A stretch of 64,000 nt of DNA from GCA-2724215 sp015660315 (lineage in GTDB: Bacteria; Latescibacterota; UBA2968; UBA8231). Below, in pieces: positions 52,314 through 59,940 of this stretch. Location: contig JAPYQE010000003.1 in the NCBI GenBank assembly GCA_029941315.1, forward strand, positions 8,433-72,432, read 5' to 3'. Numbering within the stretch: the stretch's first letter is position 1; every line of letters starts with the position of its first letter. A program made the translations under genes and the position numbers. The notes beneath the pieces were generated by a model. The model searched no databases. It was not told where the DNA came from and saw only the letters and a program-made list of their open reading frames with translations.

Positions 52314-53636
52314 ATGAAACTGAAGAATGGGGTAGCGGGAATTTTATGCGCTGTTCTCTCGGCTTGCGGTGGCCAACAAGAAACGGTGCAAGAGCAGCAG
52401 GCCGATCTAGAGACGCTCAACCCCGAAGGTCAAGAGGTTGTTTTCTGGTATCAGCATACCCGCGAACGAGAAGAAGCCCTACAAAAGCTGATCGCCGACT
52501 TTAACCAGAGCAATAGCCACAGAATTAGCGTGCGCGGTGAATATGTCGGTCGCTATGGGGACATTTACAACAAGATGAACGTAGGTATCCAGAGCGGTTC
52601 GCTGGCCGCAAGTTTGGTCGTAGCCTATCAAAACCAGGCGATGGCGTATTATCAGGCCGATGGCATCGTGGATATAACGCCCTATATGGAATCGCCCAAA
52701 TGGGGTTTTTCGCCAGAAGAGCGCCAGGATTACGTGCAAGCCTTTCTCCGCCAGGATAATGTCGGCGGTGCCCAGATCGGTTTCCCGCCGAATCGCTCGA
52801 TGGAGTTGCTCTATTACAACCTCGACTGGCTGCGCGAGCTAGGCTATGACAAACCGCCAGCGGATTGGGATGAATTCGCGAAGATGTGCCGCTTGGCGAA
52901 GCAACGGCCTTTTAGCAAAAGCAAAGATACTTCGCGCAGCTTAGGTTTCTTGCTCGATATCGACACCAGCCGATTGGCCGCGATGGTCTTTAGTCGCGGC
53001 GGCGATCTGGTCAATGCAGATGGCACCGCTTATCTCTTGGACTCGCCCGAGGTCAGGGCCGCCTTGGAGTTGATGCGCGAATTATCGGCGGCGGGTGTCA
53101 TAGACGTCGCCGGTGAGCAGGACGCCGAACTGAACGAGTTTGTCACCGGGCAAATCCTCTTTTCCCAGGATTCTTCCTCCGGCTTGCCCTTTTACAAAAG
53201 CGGTATTGAAGATGCTGGGTTGGATTTCGAGTGGGGTGTGACACATCCGCCGCAGACGGGCGAGACGCCGGTGGTCGACATCTATGGAGCTAGCGTATCG
53301 ATTTGCGCCAGCACGCCCGAGAAGCAATTGGCAGCGTGGTTATTTCTCAAGTGGCTCACCGGGTCTGAGCAGCAGGCAAGGTGGGTGCGGGCGAGCAATT
53401 ACTTTCCGGTGCGCAAGAGCACGGCCAAAGAGTTGCAGGGTTATTTTGCGGAAAACCCGCACTACGGGGTGGCCTTCAGCATGTTGGACTACGGGAAGTC
53501 CGAGCCGACCATCGCGAGCTATCAGCAAGTGCGAAGGTTGATTCAAAAAGCGATGGTCGAGGCGATTGAAGGCGGGAATATGGACCAAGTGCTGGCAGAT
53601 TTGCAGCTTGCGGCTAATAAGACGATTGAGCAATAA
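52314..53636 (+). CDS. Carbohydrate ABC transporter binding lipoprotein
   Basis: A 440-residue family-1 solute-binding protein. The ATG at 52314 opens a lipoprotein signal (GILCAVLSAC, Cys18), whereas the longer frame has no signal. The mature part has QEVVFWYQHTREREEALQKL at the N-terminus and the typical LFLKWLTGSEQQARWV segment near the C-terminus. It captures a sugar or glycerol-phosphate-like solute; the ligand cannot be told. Two bases separate its stop from the sulfatase start. Confidence 0.88.
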   Translation: MKLKNGVAGILCAVLSACGGQQETVQEQQADLETLNPEGQEVVFWYQHTREREEALQKLIADFNQSNSHRISVRGEYVGRYGDIYNKMNVGIQSGSLAASLVVAYQNQAMAYYQADGIVDITPYMESPKWGFSPEERQDYVQAFLRQDNVGGAQIGFPPNRSMELLYYNLDWLRELGYDKPPADWDEFAKMCRLAKQRPFSKSKDTSRSLGFLLDIDTSRLAAMVFSRGGDLVNADGTAYLLDSPEVRAALELMRELSAAGVIDVAGEQDAELNEFVTGQILFSQDSSSGLPFYKSGIEDAGLDFEWGVTHPPQTGETPVVDIYGASVSICASTPEKQLAAWLFLKWLTGSEQQARWVRASNYFPVRKSTAKELQGYFAENPHYGVAFSMLDYGKSEPTIASYQQVRRLIQKAMVEAIEGGNMDQVLADLQLAANKTIEQ

Positions 53637-53638
53637 GC

Positions 53639-55000
53639 GTGGGCAAAAGTGCTAAAAAGCCGAATGTCATTGTATTTTTCACTGATCAGCAACGGTGGGA
53701 CACAACCGGTCTGCATGGCAACCCGATGGGGCTTACGCCCAATCTCGATCGCTTAGCCCGCGAGCATACGCACGTGGCTCGTTCGTTTACTTGCCAACCG
53801 GTTTGCGGCCCGGCGCGCTCTTGTCTGCAAACCGGGCTCTACGCTACAACGACGGGTTGTCATAGCAATGCCATTCCCCTACCGGATGATAGTCGGACCC
53901 TCGCGCATTATTTTGCCGATGCGGGGTACAATACCGGTTATATCGGCAAGTGGCATCTGCATGAACGGGAGACCGAGGGCCCCGTGCCGGCCTCGGCGCG
54001 TTTCGGCTATCAGTATTGGCTGGCGTCCAATGTTCTTGAATTTACTTCTGATGCCTATAATACAGTCCTCTATGATAACGATGAGCAGGAGGTTCATCTG
54101 CCCGGTTATCGAGTCGATGCCGTTACCGATGCCGCGATTCGTTATGTTGATGCGCAAGGCGATGATCCTTTCTTCCTGTTTATATCGTATATTGAGCCAC
54201 ACCATCAGAATCACCTAGATGACTACCCGCCGCCCGACGGTTATCGGGAAACGTATACCGGTGGTTGGGTTCCGCCTGACTTGGCGGCGCTGGGTGGTTC
54301 GACGCAACAGCACCTAGGCGGCTATTATGGGATGGTCAAGAGGCTAGACGAAGCTTATGGTCGCCTGCACGACGCGCTCAAGAGTTTGGCGATGGACGAA
54401 GACACCATTGTTCTCTTTACTTCGGACCACGGTTGCCACTTTAAAACGCGTAATGGTGAATACAAACGCTCATGCCATGAAAGCTCGATTCGCGTACCAA
54501 CGGCTTTTACCGGGCCTGGGTTTCGCGGCGGCGGTCAACTGAAAGAGTTGATTAGTTTGATCGACCTGCCCCCAACCCTATTGGATGCGGCCGGTTTAGA
54601 GGTGCCCGAACATATGCAAGGCCAATCGCTGATGCCGCTTGTGCGCGATAATAACGCAGATTGGCCCGAAGAGGTTTTTGTGCAGATATCCGAAGCACAA
54701 GTGGGGCGGGCGGTGCGAACGCAACGGTGGAAATACGGGGTCGACGCTCCGGAAGCGCATGGGAAAGGTTTGGCGGGGGCCGATCAGTATGAAGAGCAGT
54801 ATCTCTACGATCTGCAGGTTGATCCGTATGAACTAAACAACCTAATTGGCTTGGAATCACATAGAGAAGTCGCACAGATTATGAAAGAACGACTCTTGCG
54901 GCGCATGGAGTTGGCCGGAGAGGTTCCGCCGAGCATAATAGAAGCTCGAGAGGGCCGGGCAGGTCAACGGAAAGTCAGTATCGAAGAAGCGCGTTCATAG
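53639..55000 (+). CDS. Type I (formylglycine) sulfatase
   Basis: A 453-residue alkaline-phosphatase-superfamily sulfatase: NVIVFFTDQQRWD metal site, Cys56 in PVCGPARS (the C-x-P-x-R sequence converted to formylglycine), GKWHLHE and the HGCHFK region. No signal peptide is seen, so it probably acts in the cytoplasm on an imported sulfated compound, such as a sulfated sugar or choline sulfate. It is coupled to the ABC binding-protein gene (GTG start, two bases on). No formylglycine-generating enzyme is in the window. Confidence 0.9.
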   Translation: MGKSAKKPNVIVFFTDQQRWDTTGLHGNPMGLTPNLDRLAREHTHVARSFTCQPVCGPARSCLQTGLYATTTGCHSNAIPLPDDSRTLAHYFADAGYNTGYIGKWHLHERETEGPVPASARFGYQYWLASNVLEFTSDAYNTVLYDNDEQEVHLPGYRVDAVTDAAIRYVDAQGDDPFFLFISYIEPHHQNHLDDYPPPDGYRETYTGGWVPPDLAALGGSTQQHLGGYYGMVKRLDEAYGRLHDALKSLAMDEDTIVLFTSDHGCHFKTRNGEYKRSCHESSIRVPTAFTGPGFRGGGQLKELISLIDLPPTLLDAAGLEVPEHMQGQSLMPLVRDNNADWPEEVFVQISEAQVGRAVRTQRWKYGVDAPEAHGKGLAGADQYEEQYLYDLQVDPYELNNLIGLESHREVAQIMKERLLRRMELAGEVPPSIIEAREGRAGQRKVSIEEARS

Positions 55001-55055
55001 CGGGAGCACGCGGGAGCACGGACATTTTAATTTGCCCTATAAGGGAGATAAAACG

Positions 55056-56474
55056 TTGGAAACCCTAAGCTTTGATCTAGCTGTAATTGGTGCCGGACCT
55101 GCTGGCCAAAAAGGTGCAATCCAGGGTGCGAAAGCTGGAAAAAGCGTTGCAATTATAGATCGTCTGGGCATGTTAGGTGGCTCGTGCCTGCACCAGGGCA
55201 CCATTCCATCCAAAGCATTGCGGATGGCCATATTGGATTTAAGTGGTTTTTTGCAATCGGTTTATTTTGGTAACGAGACCCAGCAAAGCAAACAAGAAAT
55301 TTCGATGCAGGATTTGCAAGCCCGTCTCAATAAAGTGATCGGCGACGAGGACGCCGTGCTGAAAAAACAGTGCGAGGCCAATGGTGTGCAGATAGTCTAT
55401 GGATCGGCCCGCTTTGCCGATGAGCACCTTATTGAAGTAAGCAATATCGATGGTGAAGTCACCCATCAGATCGTTGCGGCCCATACACTTATTGGTACGG
55501 GATCCAGGCCCCGACATCCCATTGATATTCCCAGCGACGATCGGGTTTTTATGGATTCGGATGAAATCTTCCGGATGAAGCGACTGCCCGATAAGATGAT
55601 CGTCGTCGGTTGCGGGGTCATCGGTTGCGAGTATGCGACGATGTTTGCCGCGCTGGGTATTGAGGTCGTGTTGTTAGATCGGCGGGTGGGTATTATGCGT
55701 ATGCTGGACGAAGAGATCGGAGAGATCTTCGCCAATTATATCAAGCAAATAGGTGTTGACCTGCGTCTTGGGCAGGCGATCGAAGAAATCAAGCATAGCG
55801 AAGACGGCCAGGCGATGGTCAAGATGAAGGATGGGGAGGAAGTCATTGCCCCCTGTCTGTTTTATTCTATGGGCCGGATCGCGAATGTCGAGGGAATGAA
55901 CTTGGAAAATGCCGGCATTGAGCTCAACAAGCTGGGCAATATTCCGGTCAACGCCCTGTTCCAGACCGCCTGTCCACACATTTACGCGGCTGGGGATGTT
56001 CTCGGGCCTCCGTCCCTCGCATCAACATCAATGGAGCAAGGTCGCTTGGCGGTGCGCAATGCCTTCTTGCTCAGCAGTCACCACTTCCCAGAGATATTCC
56101 CCTACGGCATTTATACCGTGCCGGAGATATCCAGTGTCGGGCCGACTGAACAGGAGCTACGCGAGAAGGGGATCCACTACGAAGTCGGGCGCGCCAGCTA
56201 TCACGAAACAGCGCGCGGTCCTATTGCCAGTGATACCACTGGTATGATCAAGCTGCTTTTTCATGCTGAAACGCTTGAAGTGCTCGCCGTCCATATCATT
56301 GGCACCAACGCCACAGAAATCATTCCTCTGGGGCAGATGGCGATCAATTTTCGTGCGCGGATCGACTACTTCGTCGATCAGATATTCAATTATCCGACCT
56401 TTGCCGAAGGATTCCGCATTGCTGCGCTTAATGGCCTGAATAAGGTGCAAACAGCCGATGAGAGTTCGGTGTAA
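55056..56474 (+). CDS. sthA: SthA-like soluble pyridine nucleotide transhydrogenase
   Basis: A 472-residue flavoprotein of the dihydrolipoamide dehydrogenase superfamily: FAD motif VIGAGPAGQKGA, NAD(P) motif VVGCGVIGCEYATMFA, and IYAAGDVLG. The active-site segment GGSCLHQGTIPSKALR has Cys44 but Thr49 in place of the second redox Cys, as in SthA/UdhA, which transfer hydride between NADPH and NAD. The TTG at 55056 is chosen, with AAGGGAG six bases upstream. Confidence 0.85.
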   Translation: METLSFDLAVIGAGPAGQKGAIQGAKAGKSVAIIDRLGMLGGSCLHQGTIPSKALRMAILDLSGFLQSVYFGNETQQSKQEISMQDLQARLNKVIGDEDAVLKKQCEANGVQIVYGSARFADEHLIEVSNIDGEVTHQIVAAHTLIGTGSRPRHPIDIPSDDRVFMDSDEIFRMKRLPDKMIVVGCGVIGCEYATMFAALGIEVVLLDRRVGIMRMLDEEIGEIFANYIKQIGVDLRLGQAIEEIKHSEDGQAMVKMKDGEEVIAPCLFYSMGRIANVEGMNLENAGIELNKLGNIPVNALFQTACPHIYAAGDVLGPPSLASTSMEQGRLAVRNAFLLSSHHFPEIFPYGIYTVPEISSVGPTEQELREKGIHYEVGRASYHETARGPIASDTTGMIKLLFHAETLEVLAVHIIGTNATEIIPLGQMAINFRARIDYFVDQIFNYPTFAEGFRIAALNGLNKVQTADESSV

Positions 56475-56504
56475 GCGTCTTATCGCAACGTTAGTGCGGT
56501 ATTG

Positions 56505-56705
56505 CTAAACGCGGATCAGCTGGGTGCGAAAGTGTTCGGTGAGATCAATCTTGCAGGTATAATCCGAGCAGATCAAGCGTTTGGTCACCCGACCATCAAT
56601 AAATGAACAGCGGCTCATCTTTGCTAGACGCTGTACTTCTTCGATTTCTCCGTCGGCTTCTTCCCGCGCATCTACCTCATGCCAGTCGACAACTCGGTTG
56701 ACAAT
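56505..56705 (-). pseudogene. Possible gene remnant with no normal start
   Basis: On the minus strand a 66-codon frame is open between stops, with composition like a real protein (VDWHEVDAREEADGEIEE, then CSFIDGRVTKRLICSDYTCK, ending FRTQLIRV). No ATG, GTG or TTG lies near its 5' end; the first ATG leaves only about 37 residues. It may be the tail of a decayed gene or a small gene with a rare start. I recognise no family. Confidence 0.35.
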
Positions 56706-56767
56706 TTATAGATCCTCAGAAAAAGATAGGCAAATAGCCGAATTTGGGTAAGTACTTTTAGCTAATA

Positions 56768-56823
56768 CAGAATACAAATAAAAAGGCAGGGATAATATCC
56801 ACCTTTTTATTTGTGTTCTGTAT
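56768..56823. terminator. Long inverted repeat, probable terminator of the XRE-PAS gene
   Basis: A 23-base arm (AATACAGAATACAAATAAAAAGG) is matched by a nearly perfect complement (one mismatch) across a 14-base loop. It ends six bases from the XRE-PAS stop codon. AT-rich, with T-runs within the stem. Confidence 0.6.
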
Positions 56824-56828
56824 TCCGC

Positions 56829-57977
56829 CTAGTCGCGTTGTTGAAGCAATAATTGATCGCGGGTAGATTCCAACTCTTCGCGCAGCAACTGAATCTCAAA
56901 AAGTCGTTTGATGATAAAAGAGATGGGCTGGGAAAGCTCGTTTAACATAGATACGATATCCCCGGTGCGCATGGGATTGCCCAGAGAAAGCCCCATTCCC
57001 AACATGCCTTGGCTAAAAGGAACGTCGATAAGCATCCCAGGGTGGTAGGTTGCGCCCAACGAACCTGACTGGGTCATCTGCAGAAAGCTTTCGTCCGCCT
57101 CGCGCTCCCAGATTTTGCTGCGGTGCCAATGGCTAACCAGGCCGCGCAGTGGAGCGAAGCGTTCGAGCGACTCTTGCAAGTTCGCTGTATCTTGGAAGGA
57201 GCGATAACCCCGTGCTTCAGGATAAGCGTGGTATGAAGTCAGCAAGTTCTTTTCTTCGTTGATGACCTGAAGGCCAACGGCTTCGAATTGCAGCCCCATA
57301 TCTTCGAGCTCGTCGCCGAGAATGCGCACGACCTTGCCTAGATCATGCGCCTTTTCGATTTCGAGGCCGGCGCGCTGAACCCGAGAAACCGCTTGCTGGC
57401 AACGGCGATCGGTAATATCCCGAGTGATGGCCAATCGCACGTTTTCGCTGATATTGCGGCCGGTGATTTCTACGGGAAAAGTGCTGCCATCGCGGCGGAC
57501 CATAAGCACTTCGTAGGTCTCGGACGAACCGCTGGCGATCATGCGCTGGGTTACAGAACGAGACTGTGGAGCCAGGATCAATTCGATGCCGTTCTTGCCG
57601 AGCAACTCTTCTTTACGATAACCCAAGAGGTCCGCCAGCGTTTGATTGATATAGAGCACTCGGCCGTTTTCGTGGATCGCGAAGGCATCGAGCGTATCGG
57701 CGATTTGGCGAAAGCGGTCTTCGCGGACTCCGGGGATTGATCCGCCCATATTTGCGGAGGGAATATTTGCGAAGATTTCGTTGTCTCCCATCAGAAAGTC
57801 TACGGAGACCCCCAATGCATCAGCTAGATTTTTTAGTGCTGACGACCGCAATTGACGAACTCGGCCGGTTTCGATACGAGAAATAGTGGCCTGGGAAACG
57901 CCAGATCGGGCCGAGAGTGCCTTCTGATTGAACGATTGTTTTTGTCGCAGCGCTTTTAAAGTTTTTCCTAAGGACAT
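56829..57977 (-). CDS. XRE HTH regulator with PAS and GAF-like sensor domains
   Basis: A 382-residue protein: N-terminal helix-turn-helix (residues about 5-65, GVSQATISRIETGRVRQL), a PAS domain (about 85-200, ending in the PAC-type RRDGSTFPVEITGRNIS), a GAF-like domain (about 210-350) and a short C-terminal coiled coil. It is probably a sensor-regulator that binds a small molecule. No histidine kinase core is present. It faces away from the AraC gene across 400 bases. Confidence 0.83.
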   Translation of the reverse strand: MSLGKTLKALRQKQSFNQKALSARSGVSQATISRIETGRVRQLRSSALKNLADALGVSVDFLMGDNEIFANIPSANMGGSIPGVREDRFRQIADTLDAFAIHENGRVLYINQTLADLLGYRKEELLGKNGIELILAPQSRSVTQRMIASGSSETYEVLMVRRDGSTFPVEITGRNISENVRLAITRDITDRRCQQAVSRVQRAGLEIEKAHDLGKVVRILGDELEDMGLQFEAVGLQVINEEKNLLTSYHAYPEARGYRSFQDTANLQESLERFAPLRGLVSHWHRSKIWEREADESFLQMTQSGSLGATYHPGMLIDVPFSQGMLGMGLSLGNPMRTGDIVSMLNELSQPISFIIKRLFEIQLLREELESTRDQLLLQQRD

Positions 57978-58254
57978 GGGTGATTCCTTGGTCCTGGGTA
58001 TGTAAAAGTGTATATTTGACGTCTATAGTCGGAGATATTGGTTTTAGTATAATATCATGCCCAATAAGTGATGATTTAGATCATGAAGTCTAATAATAAG
58101 CAAAATTAAATATACGTTATAAAGACCAAAATAATCAAATGAGTGCATAATTTATTTGGATGAAAATGTGCGCAAAGATTCTGAATTTATCGGCAATTTT
58201 GCATAGATGATGCATAAGGGCGAATGAATGCATATGCTAAAATCCTCACCATTA
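57978..58254. other. AT-rich intergenic region, no gene seen
   Basis: About 280 bases without a plausible frame between the XRE-PAS start and the small promoter at 58255. A palindrome ATGAT-TTAG-ATCAT lies near 58060-58085. It likely carries the minus-strand promoter and operator of the XRE-PAS gene, but I cannot assign the elements. Confidence 0.4.
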
Positions 58255-58283
58255 TTGACTACATAGACGAGATTGTGTAAAAT
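58255..58283 (+). promoter_or_regulatory. Promoter directly before a hairpin
   Basis: TTGACT at 58255-58260, exactly 17 bases, TAAAAT at 58278-58283. The predicted start falls at the foot of the hairpin at 58284-58336. Confidence 0.55.
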
Positions 58284-58336
58284 AAAAACCAAGGGTCGGT
58301 GTGGTATGAGAATATCCACACCGACCCTTGGTTTTT
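58284..58336. terminator. Twenty-base perfect hairpin with T-run, attenuator or tiny RNA
   Basis: AAAACCAAGGGTCGGTGTGG pairs perfectly with its complement around an 11-base loop and is followed by TTTTTT; both orientations look like a terminator. It lies between a promoter and the AraC-type gene, so it is either a transcription attenuator for that gene, a roughly 50-nt hairpin RNA, or a bidirectional insulator. Confidence 0.65.
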
Positions 58337-58377
58337 TGCAGTAAGGGATATCGGGGCGTGTAGCGGGACGTTTTGCA

Positions 58378-59136
58378 ATGGTCAAAGGTAAAGATTGTTC
58401 GAATAGGGCAAGTGCCTTAGGGGGTTGTGGAGCCTTGCTCGTCGTCGGTGATGTGGATTCTGTCGTCGGTTTGCGCTTTTTGCAGGAGCGAGGTTGTTCG
58501 ATAGATCGCGTTGCCGATTTAGCGGAAGCGCTTCGTCGGTCAAAATCCGACAGTTATGGCGTGGTGTTGGTGGATTTGTCTGCGCCGTACGAACACAAAC
58601 TAAGCGATCTAGCGAAGCTGAAGCGTGTTTATTATACGGCTAAACTTATTGCCGTTGATGGAGAGGGCAGTATCGAGGCGGCGGTTGCTGCGATTAAAGC
58701 CGGGGCTTGGGATTATCTGCACCGACCGATTTCTTCCGAAGACCTACACGAGAAAATAATCATAGCACAAATACCTGCTGAAAAATTGAAGCAACGCGAT
58801 GCCGATCCGGTGGTAACTTATATCGGTCGGCATGCTACAGCGATCAGTAGTCGGGCAGAAGTGGCTAATCGTTTTGGCCTGAGTTTGGATACTATCTCCA
58901 GTCGAGTTCGCGCAGCGACTGGTCGGACCTTTATTGAGTATTTGCACCAATGCAGGTTAGACCAAGCCAAAAGGTTGCTCGAATCTACTGAGTTGAATAT
59001 ATCGCAGGTGGCGGCGCGAGTGGGATTTAGCACTTCACAGCATTTTTCGCGCGTCTTTCGCAAGCACACGGATCTGTCTCCGGCCCGCTACCGGCTACAA
59101 GAACGGGTACAGAAAACACAAACTGCAAAAAGTTGA
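58378..59136 (+). CDS. AraC-type regulator with receiver-like domain
   Basis: A 252-residue protein. The N-terminal part (about 18-130) resembles a response-regulator receiver with the Asp in VVLVDLSAP, but the first acidic pocket is weak (VVGDVDS) and the conserved Lys is Arg (YLHRPIS). The C-terminal AraC domain has two HTH motifs (about 155-245), the second being QVAARVGFSTSQHFSRVFRKH. No sensor kinase is adjacent. Confidence 0.82.
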   Translation: MVKGKDCSNRASALGGCGALLVVGDVDSVVGLRFLQERGCSIDRVADLAEALRRSKSDSYGVVLVDLSAPYEHKLSDLAKLKRVYYTAKLIAVDGEGSIEAAVAAIKAGAWDYLHRPISSEDLHEKIIIAQIPAEKLKQRDADPVVTYIGRHATAISSRAEVANRFGLSLDTISSRVRAATGRTFIEYLHQCRLDQAKRLLESTELNISQVAARVGFSTSQHFSRVFRKHTDLSPARYRLQERVQKTQTAKS

Positions 59137-59312
59137 CCGGGCCGCGGAATCAGATACAGGTTTTGTTTCTAGACCCATTATTCCCCTTGTGCACTTGGGA
59201 AATATTACGCACTTTCAAAATAGCTAAATTGACCACCTCCAGCATGAATAAAATCGATGGCCAAGGGTCTGGAATAAGGCGGTGTGGGGAGGTAGTTTTT
59301 GGCAATTTATAC

Positions 59313-59347
59313 AAAAGGCCGCTCCGGTAATCCGGAGCGGCCTTTTG
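59313..59347. terminator. Bidirectional terminator between AraC-type gene and slyD
   Basis: AAAAGGCCGCTCCG, loop, CGGAGCGGCCTTTT: a 14-base stem with A- and T-runs that serves two convergent genes. Confidence 0.88.
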
Positions 59348-59373
59348 CGTTGCTGTTATCTTAGAATATCTGA

Positions 59374-59859
59374 CTAGTGGTCATGTCCCCCGGGTCCGTG
59401 CACATGACCGTGCGATAACTCTTCGGCAGAGGCGTCTCTAACTTCGAGAATCTCGACCTCGAAATGCAGGGCCTTGCCAGCGAGCGGGTGATTGGTATCG
59501 AGGGTGATATTCTCACCGTCAACGGCGACGACGGTAACGATCTGATGTCCTTCGTCGTCGTCCTGGGCTTCAAATTGCATGTCGACCTTAATTTCGACGC
59601 TGTCGTCGAATTGATTGCGGGTGACGGTTTGCACACCTTCTTCATCCCGCTTTCCGTAACCTTGTTCGGGCGCTACGTCAACGGCGACTTTGTCTCCTTT
59701 TCCACGTCCTTCAAGGGCCGTTTCTAGACCGGGGATAAGTTGGCCGGTGCCGTGAATATAGGCCAGTGGACCACCCTCTTCCGATCGATCGATGAGTTGG
59801 CCCTGGCTGTCGACTACCTCGTAGTTCATGGTAACGACTTTTTGCTCCGAGATCTGCAT
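59374..59859 (-). CDS. slyD: SlyD-type FKBP peptidyl-prolyl isomerase
   Basis: A 161-residue protein with a split FKBP domain (VVTMNYEVVDSQGQLID; GQLIPGLETALEGRGKGDK) and the inserted-flap chaperone domain, then the HPLAGKALHFEVEI strand. A short His-rich tail (SHGHVHGPGGHDH) could bind nickel or other metals, as in SlyD. It acts as a prolyl isomerase and chaperone in the cytoplasm. Confidence 0.93.
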   Translation of the reverse strand: MQISEQKVVTMNYEVVDSQGQLIDRSEEGGPLAYIHGTGQLIPGLETALEGRGKGDKVAVDVAPEQGYGKRDEEGVQTVTRNQFDDSVEIKVDMQFEAQDDDEGHQIVTVVAVDGENITLDTNHPLAGKALHFEVEILEVRDASAEELSHGHVHGPGGHDH

Positions 59860-59940
59860 GTAATGCTCCGCGTAAAAGGTTTTGTCCCAAGTTTAGTAGG
59901 ACCCGCTCCCAGGGTCAAGGACTTTCTAAGGCGATAATAA

